Position numbers and translations under genes: made by a program. The notes beneath the pieces were generated by a model, which searched no databases, was not told the DNA's origin, and was given only the letters and a program-made list of their open reading frames with translations. A stretch of 64,000 bases of DNA from a candidate division WOR-3 bacterium (lineage in GTDB: Bacteria; Hydrothermota; Hydrothermia; UBA1063), in contig JBDRYS010000001.1 in assembly GCA_039803545.1 (NCBI GenBank), positions 962,688 to 1,026,687 of the forward strand, read 5' to 3'. Each line of letters opens with the position of its first letter. Positions within the stretch are counted from its first letter, which is position 1. Below are positions 8,499-16,220 of the stretch, piece after piece.

Positions 8499-9429
8499 AA
8501 CGCCTAATTGGCTGGGAGATGCTGTTTTTAACCTGCCATTTATCATCGAGGTCTCAAAGAGGCACGATGTAAGTATAGTAACGAAGGAAACCATCAAAGA
8601 TTTGTTCTGGGGATTCCCTGTAATTACCTTCAAATCAAACGATGAACTTTACAAAAAACACTTAACCCTGTGGAAACAGTACGACTACTATATAGTGACG
8701 CCCATATCTTTCTCTTCTGCCTTAGCGGCCTTTCTTTCCCGAACCCCAAAAAGAATTGGCTTTTCCTTTGATGCAAGGGATTTTTTGCTCACAAAGCGGA
8801 TCAAAATTCCAAAAGACTGGAAAGAACGTCATACCACCGAGACCTACGCTTTGCTTTATCAGAATCTCATTGAAATAAAAGAAGTTAAATTCGAACTTGA
8901 AATACCAGAAAAATTCCAGGCCTCAGCTCTGGAAATTCTAAAAAACTTTGGACTGATTGATGAGCCCTACGTTTGCTTCTCCCCCTTTGCCCAGTTCGGA
9001 AGAGCAAAGGAGTGGGGAGAAGAGAATTTTATTGAGTTGGGTAAAATCCTTTTAAAACACGGAATAAAATCAGTAATTTTTGGAGGCAAGGGTGACTTAG
9101 AAAGGTCTAAGGTCTTCAAAGGGGAAAATTTTGTAAATTTAACCGGAAAAACATCTTTATGGGAAGCAGCTGCAATTGCGAAAAAAAGTCTGGCTTTCAT
9201 AGGCGGAGATTCCGGTCTCACACACCTTTCAGCCATTATCGGCGCTAAAACCCTTGCGATCTTCGGACCCACTCCTGTTTCCTGGACAAGACCACTGGGA
9301 AAGAATGTTATGGTCCTCTACAAAAAATTGAAATGTTCCCCCTGCGAGCAAAGGGAGTGCCCCCTCGGAACGAAAGAGTGCATGAAATCAGTAAAACCCG
9401 AGGAAGTGTTTGAAGTTATAAGAGAGTGA
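8482..9429 (+). CDS. family 9 glycosyltransferase (heptosyltransferase-like)
   Basis: The N-terminus KVIIRTPNWLGDAVFNLPF is the GT9 signature of ADP-heptose:LPS heptosyltransferases. The C-terminal half carries SPFAQFGRAKEW, the sugar-nucleotide region FIGGDSGLTHLSAIIGAKTLAIFGPT, and a cysteine pair C-x2-C in KCSPCEQRECPLG seen in many WaaF-type enzymes. At about 315 residues it is slightly short for WaaF but complete. ATG at 8482 is used; GTG at 8479 is also possible. It overlaps the end of the O-antigen ligase-like gene. It likely adds a heptose or related sugar to the LPS core in the cytoplasm. Confidence 0.88.
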   Translation: MKVIIRTPNWLGDAVFNLPFIIEVSKRHDVSIVTKETIKDLFWGFPVITFKSNDELYKKHLTLWKQYDYYIVTPISFSSALAAFLSRTPKRIGFSFDARDFLLTKRIKIPKDWKERHTTETYALLYQNLIEIKEVKFELEIPEKFQASALEILKNFGLIDEPYVCFSPFAQFGRAKEWGEENFIELGKILLKHGIKSVIFGGKGDLERSKVFKGENFVNLTGKTSLWEAAAIAKKSLAFIGGDSGLTHLSAIIGAKTLAIFGPTPVSWTRPLGKNVMVLYKKLKCSPCEQRECPLGTKECMKSVKPEEVFEVIRE

Positions 9430-9502
9430 CTTTAAAATTTTAACTAAAGGAGGCAAGTCCCGCTAAATTCTGGTTTCTGAAAAATTATTGCGGAGGGATA
9501 AA

Positions 9503-10537
9503 ATGACAAAACAACTCAAAAAATTGCTCTTTTCCCTTGCTGTCCTTGCAGGGATCGTAAAGGCTGACTCCTTTGATGCGGGAGTTCCCTTCCTTATGAT
9601 CTTCCCATCTCCGAGAGCAACAGGAATGGCGGCAGCCTTCTCAACTATTGCCGATGACCCATCAGCAACCTACTATAATCCCGCAGGATTGGGATTTATA
9701 CAAAGAGGAGAAATAATGGTGGTTCACACCCCTTGGCTTCGCGGGCTTGCTCCTGATATGTACCACGAATTCACCGCTTTCACTTACCCGCTACCCGTTG
9801 GAACCGTCGGGGCAAACATAATTTTTCTCTACTATGGCAAAATTGAGGGGGTTTCTGACGATCAATACTTAGGATCCTGGTCTCCTTATGACCTCCAAAT
9901 TCAGGTATCCTATGGTTACAAAATAAATGATAACCTAAGTATAGGAGGCGACATAAAATTCATTCACAGTTTCTTAGCACCAGAAGATGTGCTCTATCAG
10001 GCTACGGGTATAGAAGGTGGAGGAAGTGGCTCTACCTTCGCAGTGGGTGCAGGTCTTCTTTACAGAAAGCCTTTTACAATGGGTGAGAATAAACCGGAAT
10101 TTCGTTATTCCCTCTTCTTTGATAATTTTGGACCGGGGCTTGTGATTACTTCCACGGGCGAAAGGGATCCACTCCCTTACCATGTGAAGACCGGAGTTGC
10201 TTTCACCCCATTAAACATCAAAAATCACAAGATTTCTCTTGCCTTTGAAATAACAAAAGTGTTAGTTAACATTACCAATGACTACAGAGATAAAGGGATT
10301 GGTTATGTTCTTGATGATGCCTGGAAGCATGCGGGTTTAGAATACACCCTATTCGATTTAGCCTCTTTGAGATTTGGCTACTTCCATGACCAGCTTGGAG
10401 CAAGGAAGGGAATAACCTTTGGATTTGGTGTCAAATTTAAAGGTTTAAGCATTGACGTTTCCGATGACCACTACATCTACAGCTTTAAGCAAGGGCTTAA
10501 CGTACGTTATGGCCTGAGTTATGCTTTCAAGTTCTAA
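9503..10537 (+). CDS. PorV/PorQ-like outer-membrane beta-barrel protein
   Basis: After a signal peptide (MTKQLKK, hydrophobic core, cleavage near VKA-DS) comes the family's N-terminal signature PSPRATGMAAAFSTIADDPSATYYNPAGLGF. The remaining ~280 residues alternate like beta strands and end in an aromatic residue (AFKF), as expected for an outer-membrane barrel. Relatives in FCB-group bacteria include PorV/PorQ of type IX secretion and UPF0164 proteins, but no other Por component is visible here. ATG 9503 follows GGAGGG. It overlaps the solute-binding protein gene by 17 bases, so the two are coupled. Confidence 0.82.
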   Translation: MTKQLKKLLFSLAVLAGIVKADSFDAGVPFLMIFPSPRATGMAAAFSTIADDPSATYYNPAGLGFIQRGEIMVVHTPWLRGLAPDMYHEFTAFTYPLPVGTVGANIIFLYYGKIEGVSDDQYLGSWSPYDLQIQVSYGYKINDNLSIGGDIKFIHSFLAPEDVLYQATGIEGGGSGSTFAVGAGLLYRKPFTMGENKPEFRYSLFFDNFGPGLVITSTGERDPLPYHVKTGVAFTPLNIKNHKISLAFEITKVLVNITNDYRDKGIGYVLDDAWKHAGLEYTLFDLASLRFGYFHDQLGARKGITFGFGVKFKGLSIDVSDDHYIYSFKQGLNVRYGLSYAFKF

Positions 10538-11804
10538 GAAAGTTAAATACTATCTTACTTTAACTCTTTTTATCTTCCTTTCCTGCGCTGCGAAAAGGCA
10601 GGAGGGGACGGTTTTCTGGCACGCCATGGGTGGTCCCCTTGGCGATGCCTTGAAGACCATAGTAACCTGGTATTCCCAGTCCAACCCACCAATTACCCTT
10701 GTTAATCTGGGAAACTACAATACCCTTTCCCAGAAAATAATGGGTGCTGTAGCTGCCAATACGCCGCCAACGGCCTCTCAGCTTTATGAGTCGTGGGCTT
10801 CTGAACTCCTATCAGCAGGTAAAATAACCCCCATACAAAATTACTTGAGCCTTATTGACTCTACCAAGTTAAAAAATGTCTTTGACGTGCTGATAAAGGG
10901 AAACATGTGGTGTGACACCCTCGTGACCTTCCCCTTCAACAAGAGCGTTCCCGTTTTTTATTACAACATAGACCTCTTTGAAAAGTATGGAATCAAGAGA
11001 TTCCCTCAAACCTGGGACGAATTCAGAGAAGTTGCAAAAAAACTCACCATTGACGAAAATGGAGACGGCAAACCCGAGATCTACGGTACTGCTTTTACCA
11101 TAGATGTGTGGATTTTTGCTACCATACTCTATCAAAAGGGTGGCAGATTGCTTCAGGGCGATTCAGTACTTTTTGATTCAAAGGGAGGCATTGAAGCACT
11201 TACATTTCTTCAAGATCTAATCTTCAAAGATAAATGCGCCTACTTAGGGACTGGCTACTCCCATCAGGATGACTTTGCCAATGGAAGAGTTGCAATGATC
11301 TGGGGTACCATCGTCTCCTACGCCTTTATGAAAGATAAGATTAAGTTCCGATTAGGTGTGGCGCCTGTCCCCATTGACAAATACAAGACCGTTATCATTT
11401 CTGGAACCAATGTCGGTATATTCGAAAACGTACCCGAAAGCTATAAGAAAAATTTTGCTAATTTCCTTAATTACTTCTTAGAGGACAGCGTTCAAGCCTA
11501 TTGGTCGTCAAAAACGGGCTATATACCATTAACAAGAACGGCCTTTGATCATCCCATTTTAAAGCATTTCGTCGAATCAGTACCCGGGCTAAAAGAGGCC
11601 ATGTTGCAGGTAGAATACGGAGATTATGAGCCGCGGGATCCTGTGTGGTTCACAGGGAGAAGAATACTATCCGAAGAAGGGATAGAACCCGCCCTTAGAG
11701 GTTATGCAACGCCTGAAAAAAGCCTCAAAAGGGCAGCGGATTTAATCAGACAAGAAATAGCCAGGAGAAAATCCTACCAAGTTTATAGGCATTCCAAAAA
11801 GTGA
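10521..11804 (+). CDS. extracellular solute-binding lipoprotein (family 1, UgpB-like)
   Basis: A lipoprotein signal (lipobox FLSC, cysteine near residue 22) is followed by a family 1 periplasmic binding fold of about 400 residues: FWHAMGGPLGDAL at the start, PFNKSVPVFYYNIDLFEKYGI near 145, PQTWDEFREVAKKLTIDENGDGKPEIYG, and DFANGRVAMIWGT near 250. Relatives bind sugars or glycerol-3-phosphate for ABC importers. No permease or ATPase gene is adjacent; instead the gene overlaps the PorV-like barrel gene. Substrate unknown. DENGDGKPEIYG resembles a calcium-binding loop. Confidence 0.87.
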   Translation: MLSSSKKVKYYLTLTLFIFLSCAAKRQEGTVFWHAMGGPLGDALKTIVTWYSQSNPPITLVNLGNYNTLSQKIMGAVAANTPPTASQLYESWASELLSAGKITPIQNYLSLIDSTKLKNVFDVLIKGNMWCDTLVTFPFNKSVPVFYYNIDLFEKYGIKRFPQTWDEFREVAKKLTIDENGDGKPEIYGTAFTIDVWIFATILYQKGGRLLQGDSVLFDSKGGIEALTFLQDLIFKDKCAYLGTGYSHQDDFANGRVAMIWGTIVSYAFMKDKIKFRLGVAPVPIDKYKTVIISGTNVGIFENVPESYKKNFANFLNYFLEDSVQAYWSSKTGYIPLTRTAFDHPILKHFVESVPGLKEAMLQVEYGDYEPRDPVWFTGRRILSEEGIEPALRGYATPEKSLKRAADLIRQEIARRKSYQVYRHSKK

Positions 11805-11840
11805 TTTAAAAATTCACAAAAAAAAGCTTATTATAATCAC

Positions 11841-12080
11841 ATGTCCTTAGACGAAGTAAGAATAGATGATGTCGTAGTTGTCAAAAGTATTAACGCCGGG
11901 CAAAGGGCATTAAGGCGCCTTATGAGTTTAGGAATTAATATTGGAGATAGGGTGCGAGTTTTACACTTTGGACCTTTTAAAGGGGCCATCCTTGTAGAGG
12001 ACCTTGATTCAGGCGTCAAAGTGGCCTTAGGCAGGGGATTGGCAAGGAAAATAGTTGTAGAACATGCAAAATACAATTAG
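11841..12080 (+). CDS. feoA: ferrous iron transport protein A
   Basis: A 79-residue SH3-like FeoA protein: SINAGQRALRRLMSLGINIGDRVRVLHFGPFKGAILVEDLDSGVKVALGRGLARKIVVE. FeoA is a small cytosolic partner of FeoB. It overlaps feoB by 17 bases. No Shine-Dalgarno sequence; TATTAT (11829-11834) ends six bases before the ATG, as in the other leaderless units here, though its -35 is poor. Confidence 0.92.
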   Translation: MSLDEVRIDDVVVVKSINAGQRALRRLMSLGINIGDRVRVLHFGPFKGAILVEDLDSGVKVALGRGLARKIVVEHAKYN

Positions 12081-13968
12081 AATTGCCCTCGTTGGGCAGC
12101 CAAATTGTGGAAAAAGCACTTTTTTTAATCAGCTTGTAGGTTACAAAGCCCAAACCTCTAACTTTCCTGGTACTACCGTTGAATTCCTTACTGCAGAAGT
12201 AATCTACGAAGGTGTAAAACTTGTTATTACTGACCTTCCGGGTATTTATTCGCTCCTCGGTGAAGAACCTGCGGAGCGGGTTACCCTTAAATATTTACTG
12301 GAAAATCCCGTCGATGTAATAATAAATATCTTAGACAGCTCCGTTATCTCCAGAAGTCTTGAACTGACCATTGAACTTTCAACCCTCGGGATACCAATGG
12401 TACTGGTATTAAACATGAAAGATGAAGCTGAGAAAAAGGGTATTAAGATTGACACGAAAAAACTCGAGGAGATACTGGGTATAGATGTGGTTGAAACGGT
12501 GGCAACCCAGGGGAAAGGAATTGACCAGGTAATAAAGAAAGTCTTTAATCCCCAAAAGCCTTTCAAATTGTTAAGAATTGAACTGGGGCCCGAAGCAGAG
12601 GAGATAATTAAAGATGCAATTAAGAAAATCAAGGATAAATACCCAAAACTAAGTGAGGATGCTTGCAAAATCCTTGCCATTGCCAATGCTGATGGGCAAC
12701 TAAACATCTTGGAGAAAAAAGAAGCCGAAAGGATAAATAATTCTTTGTCTTCTTCTATGAAAGTTGAGTCGCCCTGGCTCCTGGTTCACCAAGAAAAACA
12801 CAAACTGGCAATGGAGATCTTCGAAAAATGTGCAAAGATAACCCATGTGAAAAAGCAAAAATTCATTGATTACAAAATGGATTCGATTGTTATGAACAGC
12901 TATGCAGGGCCTTTAATTGCCTTTCTTACATTGCTTGGAATATTTTTCCTTGTCCAGAAAGTGGGCGGTTTTCTAGCAGAAATCTTTGCCATTCCCTTTG
13001 ATAAGTTAAGCGAGATAATTGAACTTACAAAATGGGGTGGTTTTTTAAAAACCCTGATCCAATCCGTTGTTGATGGTTTAAACAGTGGAATCGGTATTGT
13101 ATTTCCTTACTTTATACCCTTTGTCTTTTTGCTGTCCATACTGGAAGACTTGGGATACCTTTCAAGGCTTGCCTTTGTTTTAGACCATTTTCTCCACCGT
13201 ATCGGTCTTCATGGAAAGAGCGTAGTTCCCTTTATCCTCGGCTATGGCTGCAATGTACCCGCAGTGTTTTCCACCCGGATAATTGAAAGCGAGCGAGAAA
13301 GAATCACTACAGCCTTTCTTATTCCCTTCATTCCCTGCTCGGCGAGGCTTGCCATAATTTTCGCTCTTTCGAACCTGTTTCTTGGTTTCAAATTTACTTT
13401 TACCCTCTTTGTCCTGAATATTTTCGTTATCGCAATCCTCGCAAAAATAGTGAGTCTTCTTTACAAATCGGAAGTTACCGACTTCATACTGGAAATACCA
13501 CCCTATCGCATTCCAACGGTGAAAGGCACTTTGAGCAAATTGTGGTATAAGCTCAAAGATTTTATTTTCTTCGCCTGGCCGATCATTGTTATTGGTAGCA
13601 TCATTCTAAGCTTAATGCAATATTTCGGCCTCGACACAGTTATTAACAGGGCTTTTTCACCCTTTGTTCATGGCATACTTGGAATTAACGAAAATCTCAG
13701 TGTAGTCTTGATTTTCGGCGTTTTAAGAAAGGAATTGGCTTTAATAATGGCTTCGGAGGCCCTTAAAGTTCCTGTAGAGCTTTTGAACACCGTTATGACC
13801 AAAAGGGAACTGGTGGTCTTTACCACCTTCGTGACCTTTTATACACCTTGTCTTTCAACGATCCTGGCACTGTGGAAAGAAATTGGTTTAACTAAAACCC
13901 TTATTCAAATAGCCGTCAGTTTAATCTTAGCGTCAATCCTCGGTCTTTTGATGGGTTTAATTTTCTAA
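12064..13968 (+). CDS. feoB: ferrous iron transporter FeoB
   Basis: FeoB is the inner-membrane Fe(II) transporter with an N-terminal G-protein domain. Visible GTPase motifs are G1 GQPNCGKST (11-19), G3 DLPG (about 58-61) and G4 NMKD (about 117-120). After a helical linker the membrane part (from about residue 275) holds two Gate motifs, with the conserved cysteines in GYGCNVPA and PCSARL. Length 634 is normal for a FeoB without a long cysteine-rich tail. It forms feoAB; no feoC is seen. The gene ends 4 bases inside the convergent PPDK-regulator gene. Fits an anaerobe living on ferrous iron. Confidence 0.96.
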   Translation: MQNTIRIALVGQPNCGKSTFFNQLVGYKAQTSNFPGTTVEFLTAEVIYEGVKLVITDLPGIYSLLGEEPAERVTLKYLLENPVDVIINILDSSVISRSLELTIELSTLGIPMVLVLNMKDEAEKKGIKIDTKKLEEILGIDVVETVATQGKGIDQVIKKVFNPQKPFKLLRIELGPEAEEIIKDAIKKIKDKYPKLSEDACKILAIANADGQLNILEKKEAERINNSLSSSMKVESPWLLVHQEKHKLAMEIFEKCAKITHVKKQKFIDYKMDSIVMNSYAGPLIAFLTLLGIFFLVQKVGGFLAEIFAIPFDKLSEIIELTKWGGFLKTLIQSVVDGLNSGIGIVFPYFIPFVFLLSILEDLGYLSRLAFVLDHFLHRIGLHGKSVVPFILGYGCNVPAVFSTRIIESERERITTAFLIPFIPCSARLAIIFALSNLFLGFKFTFTLFVLNIFVIAILAKIVSLLYKSEVTDFILEIPPYRIPTVKGTLSKLWYKLKDFIFFAWPIIVIGSIILSLMQYFGLDTVINRAFSPFVHGILGINENLSVVLIFGVLRKELALIMASEALKVPVELLNTVMTKRELVVFTTFVTFYTPCLSTILALWKEIGLTKTLIQIAVSLILASILGLLMGLIF

Positions 13969-14783
13969 GAACGTCCTTTTTTCCCAATTATCTCCATTAT
14001 GGCCGTAGCTGCCTCTTCAATAGACCGTGAAGTAACATCAAGGATTGTAAAATTGTGCTCACGGAAAAGGGTTAGGGCATAATTCACTTCTTTTTTGATT
14101 TCATCTAAATTTACGTATGGATCACTCAATTCCATCTTTAACCTACTTGCCCTTACTAACCTTATATCCCTTAAACGCTCAGGATCGACCGTAAGTCCTA
14201 TAATCTTAGATGAAGGAAGTCTTAAAACCTGTTCTGGCAGAGGCCTTCCGTAAACAACCGGGACGTTGGCCGTTTTTATTCCCCTGTAAGCCAAATAAAT
14301 CGATATCGGCGTTTTTGAAGTTCTGGAGACCCCTAAGAGAACGAGGTCTGCCTGGTCAATGTCTTTTATATTCCTTCCATCATCGTGCTTAACGGCAAAA
14401 TTTATGCACTCGATCCTTTCGTAGTAATCTTGATTCAAATGTCTGAAAAGCCCCGGCACAGCCATTGGAGAGAGTTCCAGAAGGTCCTGTAGACGCGAGA
14501 GTACAGGTCCCAAAATATCAATTACAGGAACACCAAGCTGCAGTGAAAGGGCGATGATTTCCTTCCTCAATTCAGTTATTACAAAGGTATAGGCAACAAC
14601 AGCCGTGTACTGTGCAGCCTCCTCCATTATTTCTCTCAATTGCTCAACGGTACGAACCTGAGAATACTTTTTGATATAAACATTTGTGGTTGTGAATTGG
14701 GTCAATGCAGCTTTAACAACGGTTTCACAGGTAAGGCCAGAAGAGTCCGATACAATAAATATCCACCTCTCCCTTGTTGCCAT
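13965..14783 (-). CDS. pyruvate,phosphate dikinase / PEP synthase regulatory protein
   Basis: This DUF299 (PPDK/PpsR regulatory) protein of 272 residues both phosphorylates (using ADP) and dephosphorylates a threonine of PPDK or PEP synthase, switching gluconeogenic PEP formation. The opening IFIVSDSSGLTCETVVKAALTQF and the P-loop-like GVSRTSKTP near residue 154 are diagnostic; KIIGLTVDPERLRDIRLVRA follows. The PPDK/PEP synthase gene is not in this window. No ribosome-binding site; a leaderless promoter precedes it. Confidence 0.92.
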   Translation of the reverse strand: MATRERWIFIVSDSSGLTCETVVKAALTQFTTTNVYIKKYSQVRTVEQLREIMEEAAQYTAVVAYTFVITELRKEIIALSLQLGVPVIDILGPVLSRLQDLLELSPMAVPGLFRHLNQDYYERIECINFAVKHDDGRNIKDIDQADLVLLGVSRTSKTPISIYLAYRGIKTANVPVVYGRPLPEQVLRLPSSKIIGLTVDPERLRDIRLVRASRLKMELSDPYVNLDEIKKEVNYALTLFREHNFTILDVTSRSIEEAATAIMEIIGKKGRS

Positions 14784-14789
14784 TTTATG

Positions 14790-14818
14790 ATTTTACAATC
14801 AACGCGAAAAAAATTCAA
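14790..14818 (-). promoter_or_regulatory. leaderless promoter for the PPDK regulator
   Basis: Minus strand: TTGAAT (14813-14818), 17 bases, TAAAAT (14790-14795), six bases, ATG at 14783. Confidence 0.6.
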
Positions 14819-14889
14819 CCTTCTTTGAGTCGGCTAAGGATATTCTCGTAAAAACATGCGATTTTTCTTTGGGCCATTTAGCTTGCTTT

Positions 14890-15633
14890 TCACACATACA
14901 AACGCTGACACTTTTCGCAGAAAAAGGTTTTTCGATGGCTCCTTCCAACGTACCTTACTTTAAGCTTGGAATCGCAAAGTGGGCAAAACTTTCTATTGTA
15001 TACAAGAAGAACTTTTTTTAGTGGCCAGCCCTTTTTCCTGTGTTCTAAAAAAACCTGGGAAAAGTAAACGCTCTTATCAATTAAATCCCTTGCTACATCA
15101 TCCGGTATTTTACTGGAAATGCTTTCTGGATGAACCTTCGCCAGGAAAAGAGCTTCATTTTTGATGATATTCCCAATTCCAGCAAAAATTTCTTGATCCA
15201 GAAGAACATCGCTTATAACCCTTTCGTCACTCTTAATTTTTTCCAGTGCCTTCTCCCTGTCGAAATTCTCACTTAAAACATCTACGGAATTGTCTAAATT
15301 AAGTTCACGGGGATCAACCAACCTCAAAGACGTATTGTAAAAATAGAGGTCAACAGGCCTTTTGCCATCATTATTGAACCTCAAAAGAAGACGAGGAACT
15401 TTATCCGGTTTAGGGTTATTAATACGAAAGGAACCATACATACCAAAATGGACCCTAAGGGCAACGCCTTCGAAGATTAGAAAAAGCTGCTTTCCTACGG
15501 AATCCACCGAGAGCAACTCTTTCCCAAGCAGTTTTTCCTTATCAATCTTTGAATTCCCGGAAACTCCAAACACAAAAGAACCTTTTAAAAAAGAGAGCTT
15601 CTCCTTAATGAGCTGAACACCTGGTCCTTCCAT
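14890..15633 (-). CDS. Fpg/Nei-family DNA glycosylase lacking the N-terminal proline
   Basis: The 247-residue protein has the Fpg/Nei architecture: beta-sandwich N-domain, helix-two-turn-helix region (LLDQEIFAGIGNIIKNEALFLAKVHPES, about 145-172) and a C-terminal zinc finger C-x2-C-x16-C-x2-C (CPLCDSKLKV...FFCEKC). The N-terminus is M-E-G-P-G, not M-P-E-G-P or M-P-E-L-P, so the proline that normally acts as nucleophile after Met removal is absent, and no upstream start restores it. Chemistry may therefore differ or rely on another residue. It removes oxidised bases if active. It lies downstream of tRNA-Val, with TAAATT/TATAAA just before the ATG. Confidence 0.85.
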   Translation of the reverse strand: MEGPGVQLIKEKLSFLKGSFVFGVSGNSKIDKEKLLGKELLSVDSVGKQLFLIFEGVALRVHFGMYGSFRINNPKPDKVPRLLLRFNNDGKRPVDLYFYNTSLRLVDPRELNLDNSVDVLSENFDREKALEKIKSDERVISDVLLDQEIFAGIGNIIKNEALFLAKVHPESISSKIPDDVARDLIDKSVYFSQVFLEHRKKGWPLKKVLLVYNRKFCPLCDSKLKVRYVGRSHRKTFFCEKCQRLYV

Positions 15634-15666
15634 AGAGGGAATTTATAAAAAAAACCCGGGATCAAA

Positions 15667-15740
15667 TGGGCGGTGGAGGACTCGAACCTCCGACCTCTGC
15701 CTTGTAAGGGCAGCGCTCTCACCAGCTGAGCTAACCGCCC
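15667..15740 (-). tRNA. tRNA-Val (anticodon TAC)
   Basis: A 74-base cloverleaf on the minus strand: acceptor GGGCGGT/ACCGCCC, D arm GCTC..GAGC, anticodon stem CTGCC/GGCAG with loop CTTACAA (anticodon TAC), T loop TTCGAGT, discriminator A. No CCA encoded. It lies directly after rpsT on the same strand. Confidence 0.96.
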
Positions 15741-15752
15741 TGCCAAAAGGTT

Positions 15753-16034
15753 CTACTTCTGAGCGGTTTGGCTCTGAATCGCTTGATTTAAAAGTTTTGC
15801 CAACTTACTCTTCTTTCTTGCCACCGTATTGGGGTGGTAAATCCTCTTATCGGCTGCTCTATCAAGGTATTTGTACAACTGATCAAGGAGTTCTTTCTTC
15901 TTTTCGATATTCTGTTCCGCTAAAAATTTCTTTGTCAGGGTTTTAACAAAACTTTTATAGGATTTGTTACGAAGTCTCCTTTTCTCATCCTTTCTTTGCT
16001 TTTTTAAAGCAGACTTATTTACACGAACTCCCAT
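15753..16034 (-). CDS. rpsT: 30S ribosomal protein S20
   Basis: A 93-residue, lysine/arginine-rich all-helical protein with the S20 pattern: SALKKQRKDEKRRLRNKSYKS near the start and the C-terminal AADKRIYHPNTVARKKSKLAKLLN. It binds 16S rRNA early in 30S assembly. AGGAGG stands before the ATG and TATAAT further upstream, so it has a short normal leader. tRNA-Glu lies 66 bases upstream and tRNA-Val 12 bases downstream on the same strand. Confidence 0.96.
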   Translation of the reverse strand: MGVRVNKSALKKQRKDEKRRLRNKSYKSFVKTLTKKFLAEQNIEKKKELLDQLYKYLDRAADKRIYHPNTVARKKSKLAKLLNQAIQSQTAQK

Positions 16035-16100
16035 TTCTCAATTTCCTCCTGTGCAGGTAAATTATAAATTCGTGCTACTGTACAGTCAAAAAAAATAAAG

Positions 16101-16173
16101 TGGCCCCAAGGGGACTCGAACCCCTACTGCCGCCTTGAAAGAGCGGTGTCCTAGCCTCTTAGACGATGGGGCC
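16101..16173 (-). tRNA. tRNA-Glu (anticodon TTC)
   Basis: A 73-base cloverleaf: acceptor GGCCCCA/TGGGGCC, anticodon stem CCGCT/GGCGG with loop CTTTCAA (anticodon TTC), T arm AGGGG-TTCGAGT-CCCCT, discriminator A. No CCA encoded. Confidence 0.96.
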
Positions 16174-16220
16174 TGTAGTGCTTATATTATCACATAAAAG
16201 CTTTGAATAGTCAACTTGTA

